From positions 832,501 to 896,500 of the forward strand of contig NZ_LBIC01000001.1 in NCBI RefSeq assembly GCF_001005725.1: a DNA stretch of 64,000 bases. The letters are read 5' to 3'. The notes under the pieces are model-generated. The model saw only the letters and a program-made list of their open reading frames with translations. It did not search any database and was not told the origin of the DNA. How positions within the stretch are numbered: the first letter of the stretch is position 1; the number at the start of each line of letters is the position of its first letter. The translations under genes were made by a program, and so were the position numbers. Of this stretch, positions 24,154 to 32,629 are shown in pieces. Source of the stretch: Sphingobium chungbukense. Its GTDB lineage: Bacteria > Pseudomonadota > Alphaproteobacteria > Sphingomonadales > Sphingomonadaceae.

Positions 24154-25521
24154 TTACGCCGAGATCTTGATGGCCTTCATGGCGTCGGGATTCTTGACCC
24201 CGCCGCCCACTCGCTTCGTGACATAGAAGCAGATGAACGGCTTGTTGGTGTAAGGATCGCGCAGGACGCGCACGCCGATCCGGTCGATGACCAGATAGGT
24301 TTCGGCCATATCGCCGAACAACGCTGCGATGTTGCCGGCTGCGACATCGGGCATGTCGGGAACATCGACCACCGGGCGGCCCAGCAGCGTCGACGGCTGA
24401 CCGGCGACGTAGGTGGGCTGCCAGATATAGTTGTTTTGACCATCCTTCAACTTCCGGACGGCGCCCAGCGAGGAGCGGTTGAGGAAGAACTTGGCGTTGG
24501 GCTCATATGCCGCCGGCAGGCCATAGACCGCGCCGATCAAGCCATCGGAGGTAAATGCGGCAGCCGCACCGCTATTCAACGCCTCAATTGCGCCCCAGGG
24601 ATGACGCGCTGCGGCAGCCGCACCGGTCACATAGCTCAGCAGCCCGAACGGCTTGTTGGTGCCGTCGCCCGACAGAAAGGCGATAGCCTCCTGACGCGCG
24701 AACTCGGTTTCGATCTCGCCAACGAGCCACTGCTCGATGTTGATCTCGCTGTCGTCGAGCAGGCGCTGCGAGGCCGCCGCGTTCGCATAGATTTCGCCCA
24801 GGCCGAAATCGAGCGAGGTGAACTGCGGCGTGCTGGTAGCAGGACGCGACGCCGTTTCACCGACCCAACCGGAGCCGAGCGAGCGATCGGTGAACAGCTT
24901 CGTGAAACCCGAGGTGCTGATCGACTGCACGGTTGCCTCGGACCGAATCGGATTGATCAGCTTCAGGCGGCCGGTGATCGAACGGTCCCATTCGATCGGC
25001 GTGGTGTAACCGCCGTCCGCTGCGGTGCCCTCGGTCATCGCCGCACGCGGCCCGGTCCGATGGGCAGCCTTCATCTGCTCCTCCTGATCGCGGGAGCCCT
25101 CGCGCATATACGAAGCGAACAGGCTCGAATATTCCGGGTCGGCCAGTGCCGGAAGGTCGCCGCCGCCAAGCTTAGCCGCGGCGATCTGAGCGGCCTGCTC
25201 GTTGATCGCGGCCTCCAGCGAGCTCATCGTCTCGTTGATCTTGCCCAGCTTGTCGTTGACCACCGTGTCATCGACTTTGGACTTCAGGCGCTCGTCGTTC
25301 GCCGTCTTGAATTCGTCGAATGCGCCTTGGAGCGCGGCGATCATGGCTTTGGTGTCGCCGGTGACATCCGCGCGGATGCTGGAGGCGATGATCGCCCGCG
25401 GCAGAGCGGGGATGACAGGCGCGGTCAGGGAGAAGTTTTCCGCGTCCGACGGTGCGGCGCGCAGGGGGAGGGCGAACAGGGTCGCCACCGCCGACAGGGC
25501 GGTTTTCAGAAACATCTTCAT
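24154..25521 (-). CDS. Major capsid protein, HK97 family, with delta domain
   Basis: The 455-residue protein has a helical N-terminal delta-type region (about 55-120, FDEFKTANDERLKSKVDD) and then the HK97-fold capsid. Capsid blocks visible include DGGYTTPIEWDRSITGRL, GWVGETASRP, FGLGEIYANAAASQRLLDDS and NIEQWLVGEIETEFARQEAI. The delta domain acts as scaffold and is cut off by the adjacent protease. Oddly, the first 25 residues (MFLKTALSAVATLFALPLRA) look like a secretion signal. GAGG lies close before the ATG at 25521, so this start is supported; a start near residue 60 would give a more usual N-terminus but lacks a clear ribosome site. Confidence 0.88.
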   Translation of the reverse strand: MKMFLKTALSAVATLFALPLRAAPSDAENFSLTAPVIPALPRAIIASSIRADVTGDTKAMIAALQGAFDEFKTANDERLKSKVDDTVVNDKLGKINETMSSLEAAINEQAAQIAAAKLGGGDLPALADPEYSSLFASYMREGSRDQEEQMKAAHRTGPRAAMTEGTAADGGYTTPIEWDRSITGRLKLINPIRSEATVQSISTSGFTKLFTDRSLGSGWVGETASRPATSTPQFTSLDFGLGEIYANAAASQRLLDDSEINIEQWLVGEIETEFARQEAIAFLSGDGTNKPFGLLSYVTGAAAAARHPWGAIEALNSGAAAAFTSDGLIGAVYGLPAAYEPNAKFFLNRSSLGAVRKLKDGQNNYIWQPTYVAGQPSTLLGRPVVDVPDMPDVAAGNIAALFGDMAETYLVIDRIGVRVLRDPYTNKPFICFYVTKRVGGGVKNPDAMKAIKISA

Positions 25522-25537
25522 ATATGCCTCGTGGCTT

Positions 25538-26533
25538 TTAGCTGCGGAAAGACTGAGTGAGCTTCTCGATCGAAGCCTTCAGTTCGGAATCGCCGCCAGC
25601 GCCAGGCGTGTCGGCAGGGTCGAGGGCAGCGCCGGGCGTGCCCTTGATCTTGTTGATGCGTGCGCGTGCGTCGCTGCGCGTCGCGCCGCCGGCGACAAGC
25701 GCCAGCTCCATTGCGCGGATTTCGTTCACCGATGCGTCGGAAGCTTTCGCCTTTTCGTCGACTTTGGTCTGGTCAGCGGCGAGCAGTTCGTCGGCGAAGC
25801 CGCGGTCGATGGCAATGGACCCCGACATATAGGTCTCGTCGTCCATCCACTTGGCGCAATCTGCGGCCTTCTGACCTGTGCGTTGGGCGTAAACATCGGC
25901 CATCGCCTGGTCGAACGGCGAAAGAAACGCGGCGACTTCGGCCATGTCGTGCCGATTGCCCATGGCGACGACCCAGCAATTGTGGATCATGATGAACGAC
26001 GCCGCACCGATCTGGATGGTGTCGCCAGCCATTGCGATGATAGACGCCGCCGATGCAGCCATGCCCATTACCTTGACGGTGATCGGCTGCGGATGCTCGC
26101 GGAGCACATTGTAGACGGCGAGGCCCTCGAACATATCGCCGCCGGGGCTGTTGATCTGGACCTCGACAGGGCGATCACCGATTGCCCGAAGCTGCGAGGC
26201 GACTTTCTTTGCAGTCACGCCGCCGCCGGTCCACCAATCCTCGCCGATGATGTCGAACATGGTGATGACGTTATCGCCCGATTCGAGCGCTGCCGGGCGC
26301 ACGCCAGCCGCGTCTGCGTTCCAACGATCGAGAACCGGTGACGGGGTGAAAGCAGAAACGCCCCGCTCCGCCGGGATAGGTAGCGCGCCAGGGCGCTCGC
26401 GAGACTTGACGCCGCCCGCGATCGAGCGAGGCAGATGCGCGCGTTGATCGAAGATTGGACGGCCCGGCATCGGCCTGTCGTTCAGCGTTCGCACCGCCGG
26501 GGGGCGGCCGGGCGCGCGAGAATGGTCACTCAT
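25538..26533 (-). CDS. ClpP-like prohead protease (S14-type)
   Basis: From ATG 26533 the protein has 331 residues. The protease domain (about 90-270) shows VEVQINSPGGDMFEGLAVYN, the nucleophile region MGMAASAASIIAMAGD, and MIHNCW for the His region, as in ClpP-family head maturation proteases. The C-terminal 60 residues are charged and may act in scaffolding. It cleaves the capsid delta domain. The start overlaps the portal stop by 8 bp; the longer frame to 26629 lies within portal coding sequence. Confidence 0.87.
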   Translation of the reverse strand: MSDHSRAPGRPPAVRTLNDRPMPGRPIFDQRAHLPRSIAGGVKSRERPGALPIPAERGVSAFTPSPVLDRWNADAAGVRPAALESGDNVITMFDIIGEDWWTGGGVTAKKVASQLRAIGDRPVEVQINSPGGDMFEGLAVYNVLREHPQPITVKVMGMAASAASIIAMAGDTIQIGAASFIMIHNCWVVAMGNRHDMAEVAAFLSPFDQAMADVYAQRTGQKAADCAKWMDDETYMSGSIAIDRGFADELLAADQTKVDEKAKASDASVNEIRAMELALVAGGATRSDARARINKIKGTPGAALDPADTPGAGGDSELKASIEKLTQSFRS

Positions 26534-27836
26534 CGACGGGTTCCTTGGGCTTGGTCGAAGTAGCGGACGAGGCCGGGAGTTGGTCGCCCCCGGGGATAGG
26601 ATTGAGATCGAACGCCGCACGGACTTCATCCGGGGTTCGATAGGCGTTGTTCGGTCCCAAGGCCTTGGCGAAGAAATCGGCCTGATCCTTCAGAGATCCG
26701 CGCAGCAGCGCCCCCTCGTTGAATTTGACGTAAAGCTCGTCTGCGTCCTGTTCCTCGATGGTCAGACAGGAGCGTTCGATAGCTTGCTCCCAGGCGACGA
26801 ACCAAGGCATCAGGCAGTAGGTGACGAAAAACAAACCCAGCTGCTCGATCCCGCTGCCCCAGCTTGTCTCATCGAACATCAGCAATGGACGCGGCACGCC
26901 AGTGAATCGCGAGACCTCCTCAGCCTGCCGCTTCCGCATCTCATCGAACTGAGCGTCCTTGGCGGAGGTCATGAAGGGCTTTGCCTTCAGTCCTTCCTCC
27001 AGCACCAGCCATTCGCCTGCGGCGTCGCCATCGGCCTGGCGCTCCCGCATGCTATTTTTCAATTCGACGATCGCTTCCGGACCGAGCGTCGCATCCGTTT
27101 CAAGGGCGCCGCCCGCCATAACGCCGCCCTTCAGCACCTTGCCAGCGGCCTTCTCAGCCTGCGCGGCGATGCCAATGGCGTTCACGGCCATGTCGATAAG
27201 ATTGACGCCCTTCAGACCGTCTCGGGTGATCGGGTGCCGGAAGTGAAAGACGTCTTGCGGCTGAAGAACCACGGTCCCGCCAGAGGGACGGCGATATTCA
27301 AACGTAAGCTTGAAATCATCGGAAAGCTTCGGGGTCACCGAGTTGCGCTTGAGCGGAACCAAGGCGATGACCTGGTTGAGCTTGCCCCGCACAATGCCGC
27401 GGATGATCAGCGCATAAGCATTGCCATCGAGCAGCGCGAGAAGCTGCATATACGATTTGAATTCGAGCGCGGTCTGATACTGATTCGGTCGCTTGTGCAG
27501 GATGCGATAGAGCGCATGATCTTTGGCCTTCGCGATAGTCTCCTTCCCGTTGGCGTCGACCGTCCGCCTCATCAGGTGGGTAGGCAGCATCCCCATGGCG
27601 CTGGCGATCAAATGGGCGGCCCGAAAGAACGTGCTGTTACGCAGGGCCATACTTTCGCTGACGCTCACGCCTGCGGTGGACTCTCGGCCACTCTTCAGAA
27701 ACTCGGCTAGAGCCGGACTGTCCATGTCCAAGGTGTCATATGCAGCCGGACGGGCGATGCGCTGGACAGTCGGAGCTGCTGAAGGCTCCGGGGATGCCGC
27801 CATGTCGCGGCCAAACAGGCGGTCGAGAAATCCCAT
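26526..27836 (-). CDS. Portal protein, HK97 family
   Basis: From ATG 27836 (MGFLDRLFGRDM) the protein has 436 residues with the usual HK97 portal blocks: VSVSESMALRNSTFFRAAHL, LYRILHKRPNQYQTALEFKS, GVPRPLLMFDETSWGSGIEQ. It forms the dodecameric DNA entry ring. The longer open frame to 28025 would overlap the terminase gene and starts with unrelated basic sequence, so it is rejected. Confidence 0.9.
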   Translation of the reverse strand: MGFLDRLFGRDMAASPEPSAAPTVQRIARPAAYDTLDMDSPALAEFLKSGRESTAGVSVSESMALRNSTFFRAAHLIASAMGMLPTHLMRRTVDANGKETIAKAKDHALYRILHKRPNQYQTALEFKSYMQLLALLDGNAYALIIRGIVRGKLNQVIALVPLKRNSVTPKLSDDFKLTFEYRRPSGGTVVLQPQDVFHFRHPITRDGLKGVNLIDMAVNAIGIAAQAEKAAGKVLKGGVMAGGALETDATLGPEAIVELKNSMRERQADGDAAGEWLVLEEGLKAKPFMTSAKDAQFDEMRKRQAEEVSRFTGVPRPLLMFDETSWGSGIEQLGLFFVTYCLMPWFVAWEQAIERSCLTIEEQDADELYVKFNEGALLRGSLKDQADFFAKALGPNNAYRTPDEVRAAFDLNPIPGGDQLPASSATSTKPKEPVDE

Positions 27837-27847
27837 TCGACCCCCTT

Positions 27848-29365
27848 TCAAACCCTGATAATTCCGCGCTTGGCGTAGACAGACGGCTTTTTCTGCTCTT
27901 CGAGCGCGATCTGGCCCATGGCCATCACCATAGCGACCATCCCGTCGATGCGACCGGTCGACTTGGCCTTGTTCAGCTTCCGATCGCCGGCCGCATTTTT
28001 TTCGACGACGGCGTTCGCGGCGCACATCGTCATGACGGGATTACCGCCATGCACGACCTGCTTGTTCAGAAACGCGATTTCCGTGACGTCCATCGCCGGG
28101 GCCATGGAGACATGCCCTTGGCCGAATGGCTCGAATGGCAACTTGATGCCGAGCTTTCCCATCTGGGTTTCAAGCGTTTTGAAGCGATACCGGTCGAAAC
28201 CGATCTTCGCGATATCCAGTCCGTTGCAGATGCCGCCGATCTTGGCGGCGACGAATTCATAATCGACTGCAACGCCGGGCGTCGTTTCGATCAGCCCTTG
28301 CTTTACCCAAAGATCATACGGAACGCGGTCGCGCTTCGCGTGATCGGCGACAGTGGCCTCTGGCTTCCAAAACCACGCTTTAACGTGCCACCGTCCGTCC
28401 TTCCCCTTCGCGATCAGCACAAAAGCGCAAAGGTCCGTCGTCTCTGCCAGGTCGAGGCCACCATAGACCGGCCCGGTAAGGAAGGCTTCCTCATCAATCG
28501 GGCCGCTGCCCTCCGACCACACCATCGGCGAAATGAAAGGCGAGAACCGGTTGACCCGCTGGTTGAGGTAGAGGTTGCGGAACCCATTTTCGGCGGACGG
28601 CATGCGCGCCGCCTTCTCGGCTGCCGCGAGCAATTCCACCTCAGAGCGGAACGTGCCCAGCGCCGGATTGGCCGCGCGATGTGCCGCCGGGTCCAGAACG
28701 TCGCAATCAGGCTCGGCCGCATAGACATGGCAGACGATCTTCGGATCGCCCGACCGCTTCGCGTCGTCGATCTTGATCGACAGCATGTCGGCATCGGTCG
28801 GCGCCTGCGTCGAGATGATCAGGCGAAGGGCATCGTCATAGGCGCCCGACGCCGTCTCTATAGCCTCGACGAAATCATCCTGCGGTCCGCGCACCTGGCC
28901 CAGCTCGTCGAGGATGGCGAGGACAGGCGAAAGACCGTGCGCCGTGTGGCCGTCGGCCGCGAGCGCGCGATATTCGACGTTCTTCGCCAAACCGATCAGG
29001 CGCTTGCCGGATGGCACGATTCGGACGAGCTTTGTCAGGTCGAGGGACAGGGCGACCATCTTCGACGCGAGGTTGAAGACGAGCGCAGCCTGATCTCGCG
29101 ACCGGGCGCCGCTGACGATCTGACTATTCAGCCGGGCCTCCGGGCCGGCGATATGAGCAAGCAGGATTGCAGCAATCAGGCCGGACTTGCCATTTTTGCG
29201 GGCAATCGAAAGGATGCCCTCGGAGGTGCCAGCCGGATTATCGTAAACGTCGAGGATGAACTTCTGCTGGAACTCGTCGAGCCGCATTGGCTTCCCGACC
29301 AGCTTGCCCTCGGGCACCAGGCAATATTTGTGGATGAACGCGATTACGCGTTCGCCACGGGTCAC
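27848..29365 (-). CDS. Terminase large subunit (HK97-type)
   Basis: The 505-residue protein has the ATPase domain (adenine-binding MRLDEFQQKF, Walker A-like SIARKNGKS, Walker B LAILDELG followed by the catalytic Glu) and a C-terminal nuclease domain with YGGLDLAETTDLCAFVLIAK and a later GRIDGMVAMVMAMG Asp. It packages DNA into the prohead and cuts the concatemer. The ATG overlaps the upstream stop (ATGA). An HNH gene and a candidate cos region lie upstream of the small subunit, as in HK97-like phages. Confidence 0.92.
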   Translation of the reverse strand: MTRGERVIAFIHKYCLVPEGKLVGKPMRLDEFQQKFILDVYDNPAGTSEGILSIARKNGKSGLIAAILLAHIAGPEARLNSQIVSGARSRDQAALVFNLASKMVALSLDLTKLVRIVPSGKRLIGLAKNVEYRALAADGHTAHGLSPVLAILDELGQVRGPQDDFVEAIETASGAYDDALRLIISTQAPTDADMLSIKIDDAKRSGDPKIVCHVYAAEPDCDVLDPAAHRAANPALGTFRSEVELLAAAEKAARMPSAENGFRNLYLNQRVNRFSPFISPMVWSEGSGPIDEEAFLTGPVYGGLDLAETTDLCAFVLIAKGKDGRWHVKAWFWKPEATVADHAKRDRVPYDLWVKQGLIETTPGVAVDYEFVAAKIGGICNGLDIAKIGFDRYRFKTLETQMGKLGIKLPFEPFGQGHVSMAPAMDVTEIAFLNKQVVHGGNPVMTMCAANAVVEKNAAGDRKLNKAKSTGRIDGMVAMVMAMGQIALEEQKKPSVYAKRGIIRV

Positions 29366-29664
29366 TCGTGCGACAATGGCCCCTTACCGGCGGCCATCCC
29401 CAGACAGTCGAATGCGCGTTGCCCGCGCCGTCCAGCCACCTCGAAATAGGCGTGATCAACGTCCCACGCTTTGACGCGCACGCCCCAGATGCCACGTTCG
29501 GCTAAGTCGGCCGTAACAATATTGATGGAGCGCGGATCGCGCCCCAAGTCGCGAAGCAAACCTTCACAGTGACGCCGGATGCAATGGTTGGGCACAAGGA
29601 AAAACCCGCCATCCGGCAGCCGCTCAAGCTGGCGAGTTGTGCGGCCGATACCTCGTTGCGACAT
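29362..29664 (-). CDS. Small protein with P-loop-like GIGRTTR motif between terminase subunits
   Basis: The 100-residue protein begins RGIGRTTRQLERLPDGGFFL and continues VPNHCIRRHCEGLLRDLG. GIGRTTR resembles a phosphate-binding loop with Arg in place of the Lys. It contains DVDHAYFEV near the end. It overlaps the terminase large-subunit gene by 4 bp, so it is co-translated with the packaging genes. A role in packaging is suggested by place only. Confidence 0.5.
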   Translation of the reverse strand: MSQRGIGRTTRQLERLPDGGFFLVPNHCIRRHCEGLLRDLGRDPRSINIVTADLAERGIWGVRVKAWDVDHAYFEVAGRRGQRAFDCLGMAAGKGPLSHE

Positions 29665-29672
29665 CGGCCACC

Positions 29673-30143
29673 TCAGTTCAACGAGCTGGGCCGTGCCAGC
29701 AAATCATCGTCATCGGAGGCCATCGGGTTGTGACCGGCCTCGATCTCTTTCGCCTGCTCGCGCCGCTTGTTGACGTCGCGCTGTTCCCCGTTCTTTGCCC
29801 GGTTGTCGAGCCCCAGCGCCCGCCGTAGCGTGACGATCCGACGGGCCAGCTTGTCGCTCGCCTCGATCGTCAACATCATCGTGGACACCTTCACATTGCC
29901 GCCACGATCAACCGAGAAAGCTGCGACCTTTTCAGCGTCCGCCATCGCCCGCGCAAGATTGGCGGCTACGGCGAGATCAGCATCGGTCCATTCGGACTTG
30001 GCGCGCTCAGAAATCACGGCATCCCAGAACGGCTTGTCGCCGCGACGGAGCTTTAAATGGGATGGGGGCGACAGGTCGCGCGCCGCCGCCGCCATCACGG
30101 CCACGGCGCCGGCCGCGCTGTCAACGCGCTGGCGACGGGCCAT
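29673..30143 (-). CDS. Terminase small subunit
   Basis: The 156-residue protein has an N-terminal Ala-rich helix, a central SEWTDADLAVAANLARAMAD helix bundle and a C-terminal segment (SDKLARRIVTLRRALGLDNR) that resembles HK97-type small terminase subunits. It is placed upstream of the large subunit with one small gene between. It recognises the packaging site, probably located just upstream. Confidence 0.7.
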   Translation of the reverse strand: MARRQRVDSAAGAVAVMAAAARDLSPPSHLKLRRGDKPFWDAVISERAKSEWTDADLAVAANLARAMADAEKVAAFSVDRGGNVKVSTMMLTIEASDKLARRIVTLRRALGLDNRAKNGEQRDVNKRREQAKEIEAGHNPMASDDDDLLARPSSLN

Positions 30144-30173
30144 AGAGCAAATCCTGTATTAGCAATTGAAGTT

Positions 30174-30242
30174 GAGGGGGCGCCGGTGTCCAAGGCGAGG
30201 GACCTCAGACTTTTGACCCCTGGGGGGTGCCTGAGGCGCCCC
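30174..30242. other. Candidate cos/packaging region
   Basis: The interval between HNH and small terminase genes carries inverted arms GGGGCGCC (30177-30184) and GGCGCCCC (30235-30242). A hairpin (GGGGTGCC-TGA-GGCGCCCC) forms at the right part. In HK97-like phages cos lies in this place and the HNH protein helps cos cutting. The exact cut site cannot be read from sequence. Confidence 0.4.
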
Positions 30243-30570
30243 GATTCCATGGGTGCGACGGGTCGAGGGGCAGGCCGTCCGCGCCGCAGCCGCCGACCGC
30301 CTGATGGCCGAACTGCTCGGCTGTGACGTCGCGGTGGCAGTCGTCGCAGAGGTTGCGCGTGTTGCTATCGTCATCGCTGCCGCCCAAGGCCAGCGGATCG
30401 ATATGGTCAACGACCGTGGCGAACACGGTGAAGCCCTTCTCTTCGCAGCGCTCGCATAGGCCATCTGTGCGTGCGAGTCTGCGCTTGCGCTGATCCTGCC
30501 CAGCACGACCGCGCAGACGCGCGACGCGTTCGCGCGGCAGGACTTTATCCTTCGGTGGACGACTGGGCAT
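30205..30570 (-). CDS. HNH endonuclease
   Basis: The 121-residue protein has an HNH domain with zinc-binding Cys pairs: GLCERCEEKG, VVDHIDPLALGGSDDDSN (first His of HNH), then TRNLCDDCHRDVTAEQFG. HNH proteins next to terminase assist specific DNA cleavage at cos during packaging in HK97-like phages. It is read together with a small upstream gene that overlaps it by 26 bp. Confidence 0.83.
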   Translation of the reverse strand: MPSRPPKDKVLPRERVARLRGRAGQDQRKRRLARTDGLCERCEEKGFTVFATVVDHIDPLALGGSDDDSNTRNLCDDCHRDVTAEQFGHQAVGGCGADGLPLDPSHPWNRGASGTPQGSKV

Positions 30571-30721
30571 GCAAAGCCAGTCTTGCGATCATGGCAACTA
30601 TGAGCGCTTCACGGTCTTGACCGGATGACTTTTCATAGATCGACTGCATGGCAGCGATTCGATCACCGGGGGATGATCGAGAAAGTGCGGATGCCAAGTC
30701 CTGTTCCGCACCTCTCATCAT
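30545..30721 (-). CDS. Small hypothetical protein upstream of the HNH gene
   Basis: A 58-residue frame from ATG 30721 (MMRGAEQDLASALSRSSPGD) ends inside the HNH start. GAGCGGG lies before the ATG. A longer version from 30760 would overlap the divergent DUF4145 gene start and is less likely. Acidic and helical; no family recognised. Confidence 0.42.
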   Translation of the reverse strand: MMRGAEQDLASALSRSSPGDRIAAMQSIYEKSSGQDREALIVAMIARLALHAQSSTEG

Positions 30722-30746
30722 ATCCCGCTCAACGGAAAGATTGGCA

Positions 30747-31445
30747 ATGGCCGTATTCATCAGCAAGTGTCCCCACTGTGCTAGCGATCAGATGAGCTTC
30801 TCCATCTTTGGATTCAGTCAGCAAATCGGTGAAAGATGGAAATCTCATCACACCGCCGTGGCAGGATTGTGCGGGAAGTGTCACCTACCTGTAGCGGCCA
30901 CGCTGAAAATAGTTAACCCAGCCGGCAATTCTGCCTCTTCCTATCAGGCGAATGTGGCAAAGTTGCCCAATCCGGCCAACAATCTTGAGTTGCTTGGCTT
31001 CGCATTGGTTGATGTTTGGCCAAAGCCGGCGGCTCCGAGCGCACCCGACAACTTACCTCTAACTGTCGAGCGTGCGTTCCTTCAGGCTGAAAAGAACCTT
31101 ACGATGGCTGACTGTGAAGAAGCGGCTGCAACGATGTATCGGCGTGCGCTCGATTTGGGTTTAAAGGAAGCCTTCCCCGATGAGAAAGGCTCTCTGGACG
31201 CCAGGTTGAAGCGGCTCGTCAAGGATCGACGGCTGCCTGAGGCGGTCGGCGACTGGGCGCATGAAGTGCGGGTGATTGGTAACGACGGAGCGCACGACCT
31301 CGATGGGGTCAGTCGCGAGGATCTAATGGATGCCCGGAACTTCATCGATACCGTACTGAAATATCTGTTTACGCTTCCGGCCCAGATTAGGGCGCGGAAG
31401 CCAGTCGAACTGCCATCGCAGTCGGGATCAATCGCGGAAGCCTGA
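30747..31445 (+). CDS. DUF4145-domain protein with N-terminal zinc ribbon (cargo/moron candidate)
   Basis: From ATG 30747 (GGAAAG upstream) the protein has 232 residues. A zinc-ribbon-like pair, CPHC (8-11) and CGKC (42-45), is followed by the DUF4145 region (about 110-220) with MYRRALDLGLKEAFPDEKGS, GDWAHEVRVIGNDGAHDL and REDLMDARNFIDTVLKYLFT. It is a lone plus-strand gene between two leftward operons, ends in a terminator hairpin, and its base composition is visibly less GC-rich than neighbours. DUF4145 domains are often found in restriction and other defence-associated proteins, so a lysogen-protective function is possible. That function is inference. Confidence 0.75.
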   Translation: MAVFISKCPHCASDQMSFSIFGFSQQIGERWKSHHTAVAGLCGKCHLPVAATLKIVNPAGNSASSYQANVAKLPNPANNLELLGFALVDVWPKPAAPSAPDNLPLTVERAFLQAEKNLTMADCEEAAATMYRRALDLGLKEAFPDEKGSLDARLKRLVKDRRLPEAVGDWAHEVRVIGNDGAHDLDGVSREDLMDARNFIDTVLKYLFTLPAQIRARKPVELPSQSGSIAEA

Positions 31446-31454
31446 TAAAAGCAA

Positions 31455-31483
31455 TCCGCCCGCTGAGATCAACAGCGGGCGGA
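31455..31483. terminator. Bidirectional terminator hairpin between convergent genes
   Basis: TCCGCCCGCTG and CAGCGGGCGGA form a perfect 11-bp stem around a 7-nt loop. Reading leftward it is followed by TTGCTTTTAT. It separates the end of the DUF4145 gene from the end of the leftward early operon. Confidence 0.7.
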
Positions 31484-31545
31484 GTTATCCAAGGCCGTTT
31501 TTGGAACATTTCGGGGCCACTTGCAAGCCAAAAAGTGAACGGCTG

Positions 31546-32601
31546 CTATGCTGCCTCGTCTTCCACAGCACCAAAGCGAGCGCGGATGATGTCAGCTATG
31601 TCGCTCCATTCCTTCAGCAATCCGCGATCATCCAAGAACTCGGGGTCGATGCCATAGAGGAGGCCGGTCGTGATCTGCTCGTCCGCGCTCTCCAGCGCGG
31701 CGACGGCGGGGTGCTCAGCCTTAATGGTGCCGCGGCGCGCCGGTCCGATCAACCACCCCGGCATGACCTTCTGCCCAGCGTTGAGGGCATCGACTGTCCG
31801 CCGATCCACCATAGAGAAGGCATGCGCCACGCACATAGGCCAGCGGTTCAACGCGTCGAGCAGGAAGCGCTTGGCCTTGCGCTTGTGGACGCGATAGCGA
31901 TGCGCAGCTACTGAATAGCCGATGGTGTCGCCTACGATCATATCCAGCACCATCTGCTTGGGCATCGGCAGCATGTCGCGCCAATAGCCATAGGCGAGAT
32001 GCATGCGGACGCGATAGACACTCTCCGCTGCCTGCCCGCCGTGATGCTTCGATTGGTCGACGCGCGCCTCCAGACTGGCGACCTTGACCGCGACGTCCGC
32101 CTCCAGACTGCGATAGACATTCGCGATCTGGGCCGCCCATTCGAGCTGGTTCTTATCGATGGTGCCGTTGCGATGCAACTGGACGAGAGATCCGTCGTGC
32201 GTGCGCGTCGAGCGCTCCCACGTTTCGGGCGTGCCGTTGACCTTGTGGCCCCACGCTTCCCGAACCTGCATGGCCTCCTCGATGCCTGGCTCCAGCCGCA
32301 TCGGCCGTTCGATCAACTTCGGCTTGCTGCGGCCTTTCCGCTTGCCCTCGGTGACGCGCTCGATAGGGCGCGGCAGGCCAAGGACGAGATGGTCGATGCG
32401 CTGGCGCTCACGCTTGCGGGCCGCGTCGATGCGCGCCAAGCGGGCATTGAGCGCGGTCACGCGTGCGGGCTCCCTCGCCGCATCATCAATCAGCGCCTGC
32501 CGCGCCGCAGCGATCATCGCCGAGCGCGCTTCGGCCGGGCTGCCGCCCTCGAAGACTTCGCCCAGCCGATTCACAGTTTCAAATTTCGGCTTGTCCGCCA
32601 T
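31546..32601 (-). CDS. Phage protein of unknown function, last gene of the early operon (possible late regulator)
   Basis: From ATG 32601 (TACGAGGAC upstream) the protein has 351 residues. It is basic with a coiled N-terminal half (ALNARLARIDAARKRERQRI) and a C-terminal helical region (GYSVAAHRYRVHKRKAKRFL) that could be helix-turn-helix-like. It is the promoter-distal gene of the early operon, the place where lambdoid phages keep the late antiterminator or activator. That role is a positional guess. The upstream part of the open frame to 32793 is out-of-register overlap. Confidence 0.5.
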   Translation of the reverse strand: MADKPKFETVNRLGEVFEGGSPAEARSAMIAAARQALIDDAAREPARVTALNARLARIDAARKRERQRIDHLVLGLPRPIERVTEGKRKGRSKPKLIERPMRLEPGIEEAMQVREAWGHKVNGTPETWERSTRTHDGSLVQLHRNGTIDKNQLEWAAQIANVYRSLEADVAVKVASLEARVDQSKHHGGQAAESVYRVRMHLAYGYWRDMLPMPKQMVLDMIVGDTIGYSVAAHRYRVHKRKAKRFLLDALNRWPMCVAHAFSMVDRRTVDALNAGQKVMPGWLIGPARRGTIKAEHPAVAALESADEQITTGLLYGIDPEFLDDRGLLKEWSDIADIIRARFGAVEDEAA

Positions 32602-32629
32602 GTCCTCGTAACTCCGTTCTCTGCCTGTT

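Noticed and set aside
28066..28794. Small frames inside the terminase gene as overlapping genes
   Set aside because: They are Arg/Ser-rich out-of-frame translations without ribosome sites or overlap logic.
30159..30506. Alternative minus-strand frame overlapping the HNH gene
   Set aside because: The competing frame has the HNH motif and zinc Cys pairs; this one is Ser/Arg/Thr-rich without a domain.
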